From assembly GCA_030704615.1 (NCBI GenBank), contig CM060732.1:56897053-56961052 (forward strand): a stretch of DNA of 64,000 nucleotides, given 5' to 3'. Both the position numbers and the translations under genes were made by a program. This DNA comes from Takakia lepidozioides (lineage: Eukaryota > Streptophyta > Takakiopsida > Takakiales > Takakiaceae). Below, in pieces: positions 32,588 through 42,200 of this stretch. Positions within the stretch are counted from its first letter, which is position 1. The number at the start of each line of letters is the position of its first letter. The notes under the pieces are model-generated. The model worked only from the letters and a program-made list of their open reading frames with translations. It searched no databases and was not told the origin of the DNA.

Positions 32588-34209
32588 AGTGGCTAAGGTT
32601 TTTGAAGAGGTTGAGAATGTTTCTTGCTCAAATGATGTTCTTAAGGTGGCTATGTCGGAGCAAGTGGAGGTTACGCCACAGTCAGGGTGGGCGGACAAGG
32701 CCCAAGTGGTTGCTATCTAGCAACCAAAGGATGCGTCTCCTACCTCCAAGCCCGTTGTACCCAAGGTTGTAGTCACTGAGGACAATTGGGAACCATCTGT
32801 TGGACCTACAGTCACCGGAGGAGAGAGACGGAGGATCCAGCAATTTCTAAGGGCTTATAGAAATTGCTTTGCCTTCGGTTTGAAGGATTTGGGCAGTTTG
32901 AAGGGCCAGGAGATTCGTATTGATTTGGCAAGTGATACGCCAATTTTCGAAGGCCTTATAGGTATAGTGACATGAAGAGGTCTTTGATCCAGTCACGGAC
33001 TGTTCGAAGCTGGATTGATGGAGTTATCAGGCGGGGAGTATGCCTCGGCAACAGTGATGTCAGCTAAGAATGATATCTATGGCAACTGGACAGAAAAAAG
33101 GATGTGTGGGGACTATCGTCCTATGAACCATCAAACTAAGTCCGATAGATATGCCATGCCAATTCCAGAGGAAATCTTTGATGTCATTGGGCATGCACAG
33201 TTGCCAATCATTAGACTTACGATCGGGTTATCACCAGTTGCCAATCAAAGAGGCTGACAAGCAAAAGACGATATTCTGGGGGATTGACCAGCATGGGAAG
33301 GATTGTTTGTACCAATGGCGCTTCCTACCATTTGGGTTGAATAATGCTCCTGCAGAGTTTCAGAGGGTTATGGATAGGATTCTTGCAGGGCTAGACTTCG
33401 TCCGGTGCTACATTGATGATATCATCATATTTAGTGCCACGGTTGAGAAGCATGAGAGACACCTTCAAGTGATGTTTGAGCATTTGAGGACGTATGGATT
33501 GAAACTGCACCTTGGAAAGTGCAAGTTCTTCCACGATTAGACTGAGTATCTGGGCCACATGATATACCCTGGAGGATTGGGTGTTCAACAGACAAAAGTG
33601 GAGGCCATTGCATGCATTCTACGCCCCATAGATGTAAGCAGAGTTCGTGCTTTCATGGGGTTGGCAAACTACTATCGACGGTTTGTCAAAGGATTTAGTA
33701 GCATTGCAAAGGTTCTTATCAATTTGACCAAGGTGGGTCAGGAGTGGCAGTGGGAGGATGAGCAGGAAGAAGCCTTTGAGGAACTCAAGGCTCGATTGAC
33801 TTCTACGCCTATTCGGGGGCGGCCTTTCCAGCCGCATACGGATTGGAGTATGCTGGGGATTGGAGCAGTGCTCATACATGTGGATGATGATGGAAGAGAG
33901 TTCGTAGTGGCATATGCTAATTGCTCAAACAATGATGCCGAAGTGAAGTATAGTTCCTATGAAGCAGTATGGGCAATGACACATTTTAGATGCTACCTCT
34001 ATGGCAATCTCTTCACCCTTGTCATGGATCACCAACCATTGAAGTGGTTGATGGAGTCAGATAAGCTTACAGAGGGGCTTGCACGGTGGACACTTATGCT
34101 TCAAGAGTACGACTTCCAGGTGGTGTATCGAGCCGGAATAGTCAACCGGGATGCGGATGGATTGATGATACATGAGCTCATTGGCATGGTGAGACGGATG
34201 AGGAGATAG
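32588..34209 (+). pseudogene. Reverse transcriptase and RNase H of the outer element
   Basis: It begins with the linker interrupted by the nested insertion (AKVFEEVENV). An RT lead-in follows (RRRIQQFLRAYRNCFAF, LKGQEIRIDLASDTPIF). The RT core has MCGDYRPMNHQTKSDRYAMP, LDLRSGYHQLPIKEADKQKT, YQWRFLPFGLNNAPAEF and an intact catalytic YIDD (33409-33420). A TAG at 33538 interrupts the stretch before YLGHMIYPGGLGV. The thumb (LRAFMGLANYYRRFV-type) and RNase H (HTDWSMLGIGAVL, VMDHQPLKWLMES, YRAGIVNRDADGL) follow in one long frame from 33559. Frame changes lie near 32960 and 33215. It is a different lineage from the nested chromovirus. Confidence 0.9.
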
Positions 34210-34235
34210 TGCCAGGATGACACGCATCTGCCTTT

Positions 34236-35541
34236 TTGTGCATTCTAGCAATGGGAGCTCAAGCTGGTCCATCCCATGTGATTGGTCATAGAGATAGTGT
34301 GCATGACAATCCAGAGATCAGTGATGAGCTTGGTGGTGCTAAGGATGTACATGAAGATGCAGTAGTGTTGGCCTACCTTCGTACTGAAGAGACAACAGCC
34401 AGTGTGATTGCTAAAGGAGAGAGATCGGATCCTACAACGAGCCAAGAGGTTCAAGTGGGAAGGACTCACCTACTCCGAGTATGGGAGGATGGACGAGTGA
34501 TGATTGTGCCTCATCCAACACAACGAGCGCGATTGGTACGCCATGCCCATGAGGAGTTGAGACATTTTGGATTGTGGCGCACTTATAGTTTGCTGCAATG
34601 ACAGTATTGGTGGCGGGGCATGCACACGGATGTGCAACAGTTAGTGACAAGGTGCATGGTGTATGATAGAATGTGGGCTTCTTTCAATGCACCTACTCCA
34701 CAATTGCATTCTTTACCCATTATAGGTTTGGGCTATCGTTGGAGTCTTGACTTCGCAGGCCCATTGCCACTAACGATTTGCCATAACAAGTATGTGTTGG
34801 TGATGGTGGAACATTTCTCCAAGTGGATTGAACTGGTGGCATTGCCTGACAAGGCAAATGAGGGGGCTGCGTATGCATTCTTAGATTGAGTGCTTAGCCA
34901 ATTTGGTGCTCCAGCCGAGGTACTCACGGACCAGGGGAGAGAGTTCTTGGGGGAGTTTTCAGGCTTTGTGTGAGCAAGCCTTGATAGATCACCGCACTAC
35001 TTCTTAGGATCATCCCGAGGCTGATGGCTTGGCAGAGAGGGTTGTGCAAACAGTCAAGCGAGGCTTGCGTAAGTATGGCTTGCAGAAGAGACACTTGGGA
35101 GATTGGGACCTTCAGCTACATTGGTTGGCCATGGGCTACAGGTTTAGCAAGCAAACATCACTTGCCTCGTTCTCGCCTTATTTTCTTTTCTTTGGCCGAG
35201 AGCCAGATTTGCCTCCATCTATTCGCAGGGAGACTGCAGTAGTCCTAAACCTTGATAATCCGGATGTGTGGACGCAAGCATGTGCCCAGCAGACAGAGTT
35301 GTTCAAGAGAGTCATGCCTATGACTTTTGAGAACCTTGCTATTGCCCCAACACCAAGATACATTGAGGTACACTATACGTGGAGGGGGGTATCGACCAGG
35401 TGCTTGACATTTCCATCCTGGGAACTATGTGTATCTACAGCAGACAACACTTACGACCTTGGATGTCACAGAAAATCGTGTGATTCTAAAGGTCCGAGAG
35501 GTGTTGCCTTCAGGAGTGTTGATTCTGGAGGGGCGAGATGA
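34236..35541 (+). pseudogene. Integrase of the outer element
   Basis: The zinc-binding region reads HAHEELRHFG...C(x2)Y; its second Cys is Tyr (TRCMVYDRMW). The core includes WSLDFAGPL (first Asp), VLTDQGREFLGEF (second Asp) and the region around 35010-35040 with the Glu in a PEADGLAE-like context. Stops lie at 34600, 34887 and near 34971, and a frameshift lies near 34950. From 35029 a long frame carries AERVVQTVKRGLRKYGLQKR and SFSPYFLFFGREPDLP, the typical integrase C-terminal region, up to the KVREVLPSGVLILEG module that leads into the PHD finger. Confidence 0.87.
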
Positions 35542-35785
35542 CATGGTATGGAAGGACCATGTGCGCAATTGTATGTCATGTCACCTTCCACATGTGGATG
35601 GGAGATCCCAACCTTGCAGTGGTACCTGCAGGGTTGCGTTGCATGCTATGTGGGCATGCTGGTGGTGCCGCGACCATGTTGGTGTGTGATAAATGCTCAA
35701 GGGGGTGACACATGGGATGCTTGATACCGTCGCTTGAGGAGGTTCCTAGTGGAGAATGGTTGTGTCCATGATGCCTTGGACAGAG
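35429..35785 (+). pseudogene. PHD finger at the C-terminus of outer-element pol
   Basis: After the integrase C-terminal module (VLKVREVLPSGVLILEGRDD) comes CMSC (about 35571-35582) and a Cys-rich spacer. After a shift near 35670 there follow LVCDKCSRG-stop-HMGCL, IPSLEEVPSGEWLCP-stop-C and LGQR. The pattern C-x2-C ... C-x2-C-x4-H-x2-C ... W-x-C-x2-C is the C4HC3 PHD signature. Both stops stand where Trp is normal (TGG to TGA). The family reads histone H3 tails. Its place after integrase equals that of the chromodomain in chromoviruses, so a targeting role is the natural inference. Inactive in this copy. Confidence 0.75.
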
Positions 35786-36044
35786 GTAGTGGGGCATGAT
35801 AGTGGCGAGATTGACAAGTGATCGAAGGTCTAGCTAACCGGATTTCAATGCCATGGACACCCAATTGAAGCTATGGATTGCAGGAAGGCGAGTAACGATG
35901 GGGCTCCTTTTGCACCCGGCCTCTTGATCTATTGACTTCAGATACTGGGACTTGGGCGATTGATGACCAAACGATGATCTTATTGGGATGGATACTTGTC
36001 AGCTATCTGGTGTTAGAGGGACCTAATCATCAGCTAGGGGGACG

Positions 36045-36131
36045 ATTGTGGTATAGCTTTCTAGGATTGTGTGTTTTAATTATGTGGTGGACATCGATGT
36101 ATGTTGTGGCACAATGCTTAGGTGCACGACA
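36045..36131 (+). repeat. Direct repeat X, copy 1
   Basis: 87 bp from ATTGTGGTATAG to GCACGACA, immediately left of the second LTR-like copy. It matches 36496-36582 at 80 of 87 positions. Confidence 0.9.
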
Positions 36132-36133
36132 GC

Positions 36134-36496
36134 TGTCATGATTTTAGTCATGGTTATCTAGAATTACCTACTTCTAGTTAACTATGATATTTTAGACATT
36201 TATATTTATATTTTGTGTGTTGGGACTTCATTTGGTCTCACATGCCAAGTGAGGTGTCGAGCCTCACTTGGGATATGGGGATAGGTTTTCCCCTTGTGAG
36301 GATGGAGGAGGCTCATCTTCTTGTAGTTGAGCCTCCATGAGCCTCTCCCATCTCCATAGCTCTAGGTATTGAGAGGGAGTGTGTTGAGGGCTTTGTAGGG
36401 TGGATTCCCTTAGCAAGGGTGCCCTTGGCTTGACTTAGTTTGTGATTGAGTGGATTCATGAGTGGAGTGTTTCCATTGTGTTCACTTTCATTATCA
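36134..36496 (+). repeat. 3' LTR-like repeat of the outer element (copy S2)
   Basis: 363 bp, TGTCATGA...ATTATCA, about 96% identical to 20821-21185. It is bracketed by the two copies of repeat X rather than by a polypurine tract and target duplication, which complicates its reading as a simple 3' LTR. Confidence 0.75.
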
Positions 36497-36582
36497 TTGT
36501 GGTATAACTTTCTAGGATTGTGTGCTTCGATTGTGTGGTGGACAACGATGTATGTTGTGGCACGATGCTTAGGTGCACGACA
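36496..36582 (+). repeat. Direct repeat X, copy 2
   Basis: 87 bp, ATTGTGGTATAA to GCACGACA, starting on the last base of the LTR-like copy S2. Seven substitutions separate it from copy 1. It leads into gag-like sequence. Confidence 0.9.
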
Positions 36583-37075
36583 ACATGATCGTCCTGAGAT
36601 CGCCTTGCCAGATTCCAGACTAACGAATAGCCCAAAAGTTGATGAACCTAATGAGCTCCTAGTGAGCTTGGTGGAGCAACGCGACGCCGGAGTAGCAAGA
36701 TGAAAGAGAAGAATATCTCTTGGAGGGTGATGCTGCCCAAGATCAAGAGCCACCTCAGGAATCGGAGCCCAAAGGTACCCGGACCGCCTTCGGACCATCC
36801 AATATTCCAATTGTCACTGGAATTTTGGGAAAAATTGTTGGCTCAATTCGGTGGGACTCTAAATGATGTGGTGAAGGCTGCCAATGCCACTTCCACAACA
36901 ATAAATTTTAAGGTAAAGCCAAAGGAACCCGACACCTTCGAGGGTATCAGAAGACGCTCAATATTTGGCTCCTAGAGTTGGAGCAGTATTTCTAGGCAGC
37001 TAAGTTGAGTGACTTGTAGAATAAAGTTTGTTTATTTAACATCCAATGAATTTATAGAGCCTATTGCTCAACAGC
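36583..37075 (+). pseudogene. gag N-terminal fragment of a Ty3/gypsy element
   Basis: Broken frames read LVSLVEQRDAGVAR, then VKAANATSTTINFKVKPKEP and DTFEG. After a shift they read LNIWLLELEQYF followed by AAKLSD, the start of a retrotransposon-gag capsid domain. The outer element lacks exactly this part, so the fragment may belong to the same family, either as a second copy or after rearrangement. It ends without protease or RT. Confidence 0.6.
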
Positions 37076-39289
37076 CTAGCTCTCATGTAAGTATGACGCC
37101 TCCCGAAGGGCTAACTAGTGTCACTTGACCCCGAAGGGCTACTGCCTTCCAGCAGGAAGGTGGACACCTTCATGACACACTAGACGGTGGTTTGAACCCA
37201 CAGTCACATCCAACGTGGTATATGCCCATGACCACTCTACATGTTGGGTTGTCGCTCTCATGTACATAGAGAGAAACTTTGCATCATGTTGAAGTCAACG
37301 AAAAAAATATGGTCAAAGGACCATGTGTGGTGCTCAGTCATGCTTCCTAGGCTTACCTTCCTCTTAGGGCCTTGCCGCTCGCGAGTTCCGGTGACATGGA
37401 CTTCCGTGGCTAGGACTGTACCATAGTGATGTTATGGAGAGGAGGCCAAAGTCAGCAAAAACAAAACAACGCTACCACATGAATAACAGTCGGGCACGGG
37501 AATAGATAGTTTGAGAAACAAAAATGAATGAGGAGATGAGCTCCTCCGCGGGAAGGAGCGGACCACGACAAAGAAGTTCCCTAAATTTTCCGATTTCCAG
37601 GCAATAGTCCCTAGAAACCTACTGTGGAGAGGCTCCACATGAGCACCATGTCACATTGCCCTTTCCTTGCTGATCCTCTTGTGTGGTAGGTGAGGGTGTG
37701 AGCTTACGATCCATCAACCAATCACCAGGTTGCGTTTGTTTCCACCGCCGCTCGTGTGGTAGCGCCTGAATGAGTTTTTAGAAAACAAAACTTACCTTGG
37801 TGACCGGAAGATCCGGTAAGACATTTGCCGCGCTTTTGGCTCGCTTTCGCGCGCTAAGCCGCCACAGGCTAACTTAGCAACGGTGGAGAGGAAGAGAGAA
37901 CTGGAGTGATGAGTTTGCCAAACGGAGCTGGAGGGAAATGGTGTATCCAGCTTCTGGTATGACGTACTTGCTTTCAAAGTTGAGGATGTGTGATGGGTTT
38001 CGAGTTGTTCTGGAAGCCGGGAACGGGGTTGCTTGGACTGGACCCGGCTGGTACGAGGTTAGTCGGTTTGATAGTTCAGAAAGTGTGATGGGTTTCAACT
38101 TGTTTTGGCAATGGGGAAGTGGGTTTGTGAATTGATGTGGGGCGTTTGGAGCCGGGTTGAACCTGAAACGCCTCTGATCATCGAAATCACTAATACTGAC
38201 CTGTGGTTTTCTCTGACTCGGTCTTGGCGTTCATGGGAAGTGCTTCAATGCTACTGACTCTTTGTCTTCTCTCGTTTCCTGCCAGAATGCACTGAATGTA
38301 GCGCTCCTCGAGTTGATTCTACGTATGGGCTACCCTTACGGCACCGAAGGTTAGCTGCAAAATGTCGACATTGATAAGATTGAAGAGCGAAGAAGTTCAC
38401 TTGTTAGTTAGGAACAAAATATAGGAAATGTGAAGCTGGAATTAAATTATGGAATGCTTCCTACCTCCGTTTGTATTCTCACTCTTGGACAGCTGTAATG
38501 GTTTTGTCCAGTGGGGGACGTGTGTCTCAGTTGTAGAAAAGGAGCTTACTGTAACTCTGAACGCTCTAGCCATCTACAGGGCGGATCAATAGGGAATATG
38601 GTCTGTTTAGCCAATGTGAAACGTTTCCATTGAACACCATCTCCCAAAAACTGTTCATTGCTCGAGGAAATCGATTGAACCTGGTTGGCAGTTTGATGCC
38701 AGAAAGCAAACATCTCCTTACAAGCTCACCGTAGACATTTTTTTGCCAGTAAAGCTAACACTTTCTTTAGTGCAACTCTGTCTCTAAAAATTGCATCTGT
38801 CTACTGGCAAGCAGGGGATACATAATTATATGCATGTGCATGGCATGCCTTCCCTTGAATTGAGTGTGGGTCTCAGCGATAGGAGCCACGCCCGGCCTTT
38901 CTCCTCGAACCCAATGGAGTGAAGGTCAACAAATAGTATCTGGTAGCTATTGATGACATGGCGGCCAGATGCATCTGATGAGAATTGAGGTCTGCCTTGG
39001 ATCTTCTCACCAATTTGATAGACAAATTAGCTTCCAATATTTGGGCCAAATAGGTCACTGAAACTCTGTACAGCCTCTGGTATATGAGGACATACTTTGG
39101 GACGCTCCCGTGAAGATATTGGCGACATTCTGGGGACCAACCATTAAAATCCAGAAAGGTTTCAGCAGAAGGGAAAGTGAGGGAGGAAAAAGCATTGATG
39201 GCTACAGCAGAGAAGATTAAACTTCAGGAAATAGGCCATAAACTGAGGAAGTGAGAAGCACGGTTGATTCTTATGCAAGCACATCAAGG
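37076..39289. other. Spacer and probable 5' flank of the SIM-rich gene
   Basis: No supported gene. 37080-37430 contains the repeated phrase CCCGAAGGGCTA (about 37099 and 37129) and is probably transposon remnant. The region upstream of 39290 is likely promoter and 5' UTR. An 18-codon upstream open frame begins at ATG 39198, out of frame with the main start. Confidence 0.5.
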
Positions 39290-42200
39290 ATGGGAAGTAG
39301 GGATGAAGAATATTTTGCCAACTGGGTCAAGGGGTTTGATATTCTTAATGATGAGCCCAAGTCTGAAGTGAGCAATGAAGGTCTGGTAGTGTCAATGCAA
39401 GCGCAGGCAACGTCTCGGACAGTAGAAACTCAACAAAGCAGCTTGGCCAGCAGTTCAGGGATGGGTGAAGATTTAAAGGAGGGTAGAACGTTCATGACTA
39501 TGTTGTCTAGCACTGTCAGTGAAATTGAATGTGAAAAGGGTGGTCTGAGCAACAACAAGAGGCTTAGGGAGTCGGCATGGCCTGTGGATGGGTGTCAGGG
39601 TCAAAAGTCAAACATCTCAACTTCAACAGAGAGTGCTGTGCCAGAATCAGCCATCCTTCCCAAGGTAGGCCCACGGACACAGAGAGAGCTCGCACACAAC
39701 CCATGGGAGGAATCCCAAGAAGCTGCCAACCAGCAATGGGATTGGATTGACTTCAGTGACTTCGGTCTTAGCAATGTGTCTCCAGAGGTAGACAAGTCCA
39801 GGGGAGATGGTGCTTGGAAGTCAACTACCTTCGACTGGAGCCAGTCCAGTATGTCTACGCAGCCAAATTCTGTTGTCATGAAGTCTCCATTCAGTGGAGA
39901 AGATGAGGGAGAATTTGAACTAGGCGTGATTTCAAATGCATTCTTTCGAAAAGATATGGTGCTTGACAAGTGTTTATCAAAAGAAGAAGCTGGGTGGGAT
40001 CTTGCACTGGAGGAATTTTTAGAAGAGGCCTCCCAGCCAGAAAGTTGGAGGCCAAGCAAAACAACGACATTTCCTTATATGTTTGCTAAAACAGACATGG
40101 ATGTTAAGGACTCACTATTGAGTGGACAAGAAGAGTGGCAATTGGAAATAAGCCCAGGGGAGCTATCTCAGGCAGATATCAGTCAGCCAGGGAAGTCATG
40201 TACCACTGAAGTAATAGAGAATTGCCTGCTAGGAACAGCCACCCTTCCTAATGTGGCCTCAGAGTCGCAGTTGGACCCTAGGTTCTCCTGTAACAGAAAA
40301 GAAGATAGGGCCAGTGGGATTAATGCTATGCAACCGACCTTGAACGTGCGGCCCCACATTGACAAAGTGTTGTTGCATGAGCAAGTGGGGAGTGAGATCA
40401 AGAAGAAAATGTGGAAGAGGTCAGAGGATCCCTTGGATAAACACTCCGGTTATTCATGTACTGACTTGTCTTTTTTCAGCCACATTAGCAACAGGGAGAC
40501 TGGTTGTGGGAGAAGCAAGAGCAGGGCCTTACTGTTTAGGGATCCCATAATCTGCGTTGACAAATCCTTCCGCGAAGTTGCAGAGGATGAGAAAGCATCT
40601 GGTGCAAAGAGAGTGGCTGGCAGTGACAAAACCAGTGCAAAGGGAGGGGTTATTGACCTGACTGGATTGTCGTCTGATAAGGTAGAGGTAATCGATCTTT
40701 CGGAGAACTCGTCGAAGGTGTGGGTATGGCCAAAAGCTAAGAAGCACTGTCCTCAACAAAGTGGCTGGAAAGGTAAATTTTTTGAAACTGTGAAAGGAAC
40801 ACAAGAGAGGGAAAACTTTCAAGTGAGGAGTGCGAACAACTGTGACGAGGTCAGAGGTGAGGTGATTGATTTGACTAATTCGTTGACTGATGAACTGGAG
40901 TTAATCGATCTTTCAGTGTCTTCATCCAGTGAGTTGGAAGGAACGAAAGATGGCGATGACTTGTTAGATGGTTCTCAGTCTCTGTTCGGCACTGCATCCA
41001 AGAAAAGAAAAGCTTATGGTGGCCAAATTGGATTTCAAAGAATTGCGAAGAAGCTCGGTCCTGCTGTTGAGTGCTCAACTGTTCCCCCTGATTTGGATGG
41101 TGATATTTCGGTGGGGAAAGAGATGGAACAGTGTGTTTTGGCTTCCAAGAGTGATGGTGTGACCACAATCCAGGAGGATCCAAACCAGCGTGTGCCTCTT
41201 GAAGACGCCACTTTCGTGCTGAAAGAGAAAAGGAGAAACCTGGGCTTGGCTGAAACAATGCCTTGTGATATTCTTGACAATGTCACAGAACAGCACATTA
41301 TCACTACAGGGCTGCCTGAACTGGCTGCAGACCTATCTGATGTGATACCAGAGCAATCTGGCACTGCTAACCTGCCTGTGTTTTCTTCACAGCTGCCGGA
41401 TTCTGCCCTCAAGGACTTCAAAGAGGTAGGGGAACTTTTTCCATGTATCTGTGGCACCAGTTCACTTTCTGCTTTCACAGATTCAAGAGAAGTGTTTCAC
41501 TTTTCAGATGAGGATGGTGGGTTCTCAATGGATGCCAAAGCTGAATCAGCGATTTCAGCAGCAGAGTCTGATCGAGCTGAAGAAAGCACCAGTTCTGTGG
41601 AGCAAATCCAGGAAGAAAAAGCGACCCCTCTGGCAAAATCTCTATCTGTGGACCCTTCGATGAGAGGGAATGAGAATTTTTCTGGTGGAAGAACACTTGG
41701 CACAGAAAAGCCCCCAAAGACAGTCTTTCCAAGGAATGCAGAAGCTGTCTGCTTCGTGGAGGTAGACAGTACATCGAAGCAAGTTGGCATACTGGCAGCT
41801 GGGATGGCAGCTCTTGGTCCTGTATTAATGCCTAAGATATCTGAGTCATGTTGCATGAGTACCAGAGCTGAAGAGGCAAAAAGAACATCACAGATAGATG
41901 GAGCAGTAGAGAGGCATAGTGCAGAGGAGCGAAAGCAAGCACCAGAGCCGGAAAGCTTGAATAGTGACATAGAGGATGTAGATGACATTGTGGACAGTGA
42001 TGGAAGGGTGGACACAGCAGGGGCCCATGAATTGGCACAGACAAATAAAAGGGATGGGACACATTGCAGGGAAGATACATCACTCTATGCTGGTGAGCCC
42101 TCCGACAGGGGATCAAGCGAGCTAGAGAGAGAGATATGTGATTTACTGGCCATGAAACTGCTCTCTGAAAACCTTGAAGATGACACCCGATATGAGACTG

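Larger units (their letters stand above)
20821..36496 (+). mobile_element. Decayed outer Ty3/gypsy-type LTR retrotransposon carrying a DNMT3-like methyltransferase and a PHD finger, interrupted by a nested chromovirus
   Basis: The direct repeats at 20821-21185 and 36134-36496 are LTR-like (TG...CA ends, about 96% identical). The internal order is non-coding leader (21186-about 23600), Cys/RG-rich gag tail, protease, C5 DNA methyltransferase, [nested element 26526-32587], RT, RNase H, integrase, PHD finger. From about 23640 to 26357 the gag tail, protease and methyltransferase share one reading frame, broken only by point stop codons. The gag N-terminus is not found here. No primer-binding site is recognised right after 21185 and no polypurine tract right before 36134, so the terminal repeats could be mis-assigned. 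The element is dead: many stops and several frameshifts. The 96% repeat identity makes it older than its 98.9% nested guest, as nesting requires. Confidence 0.75.

Noticed and set aside
39601-42116. Several antisense frames of 70-170 codons across the SIM-rich gene
   Set aside because: Shadows of the long sense frame; they lack start context and homology.
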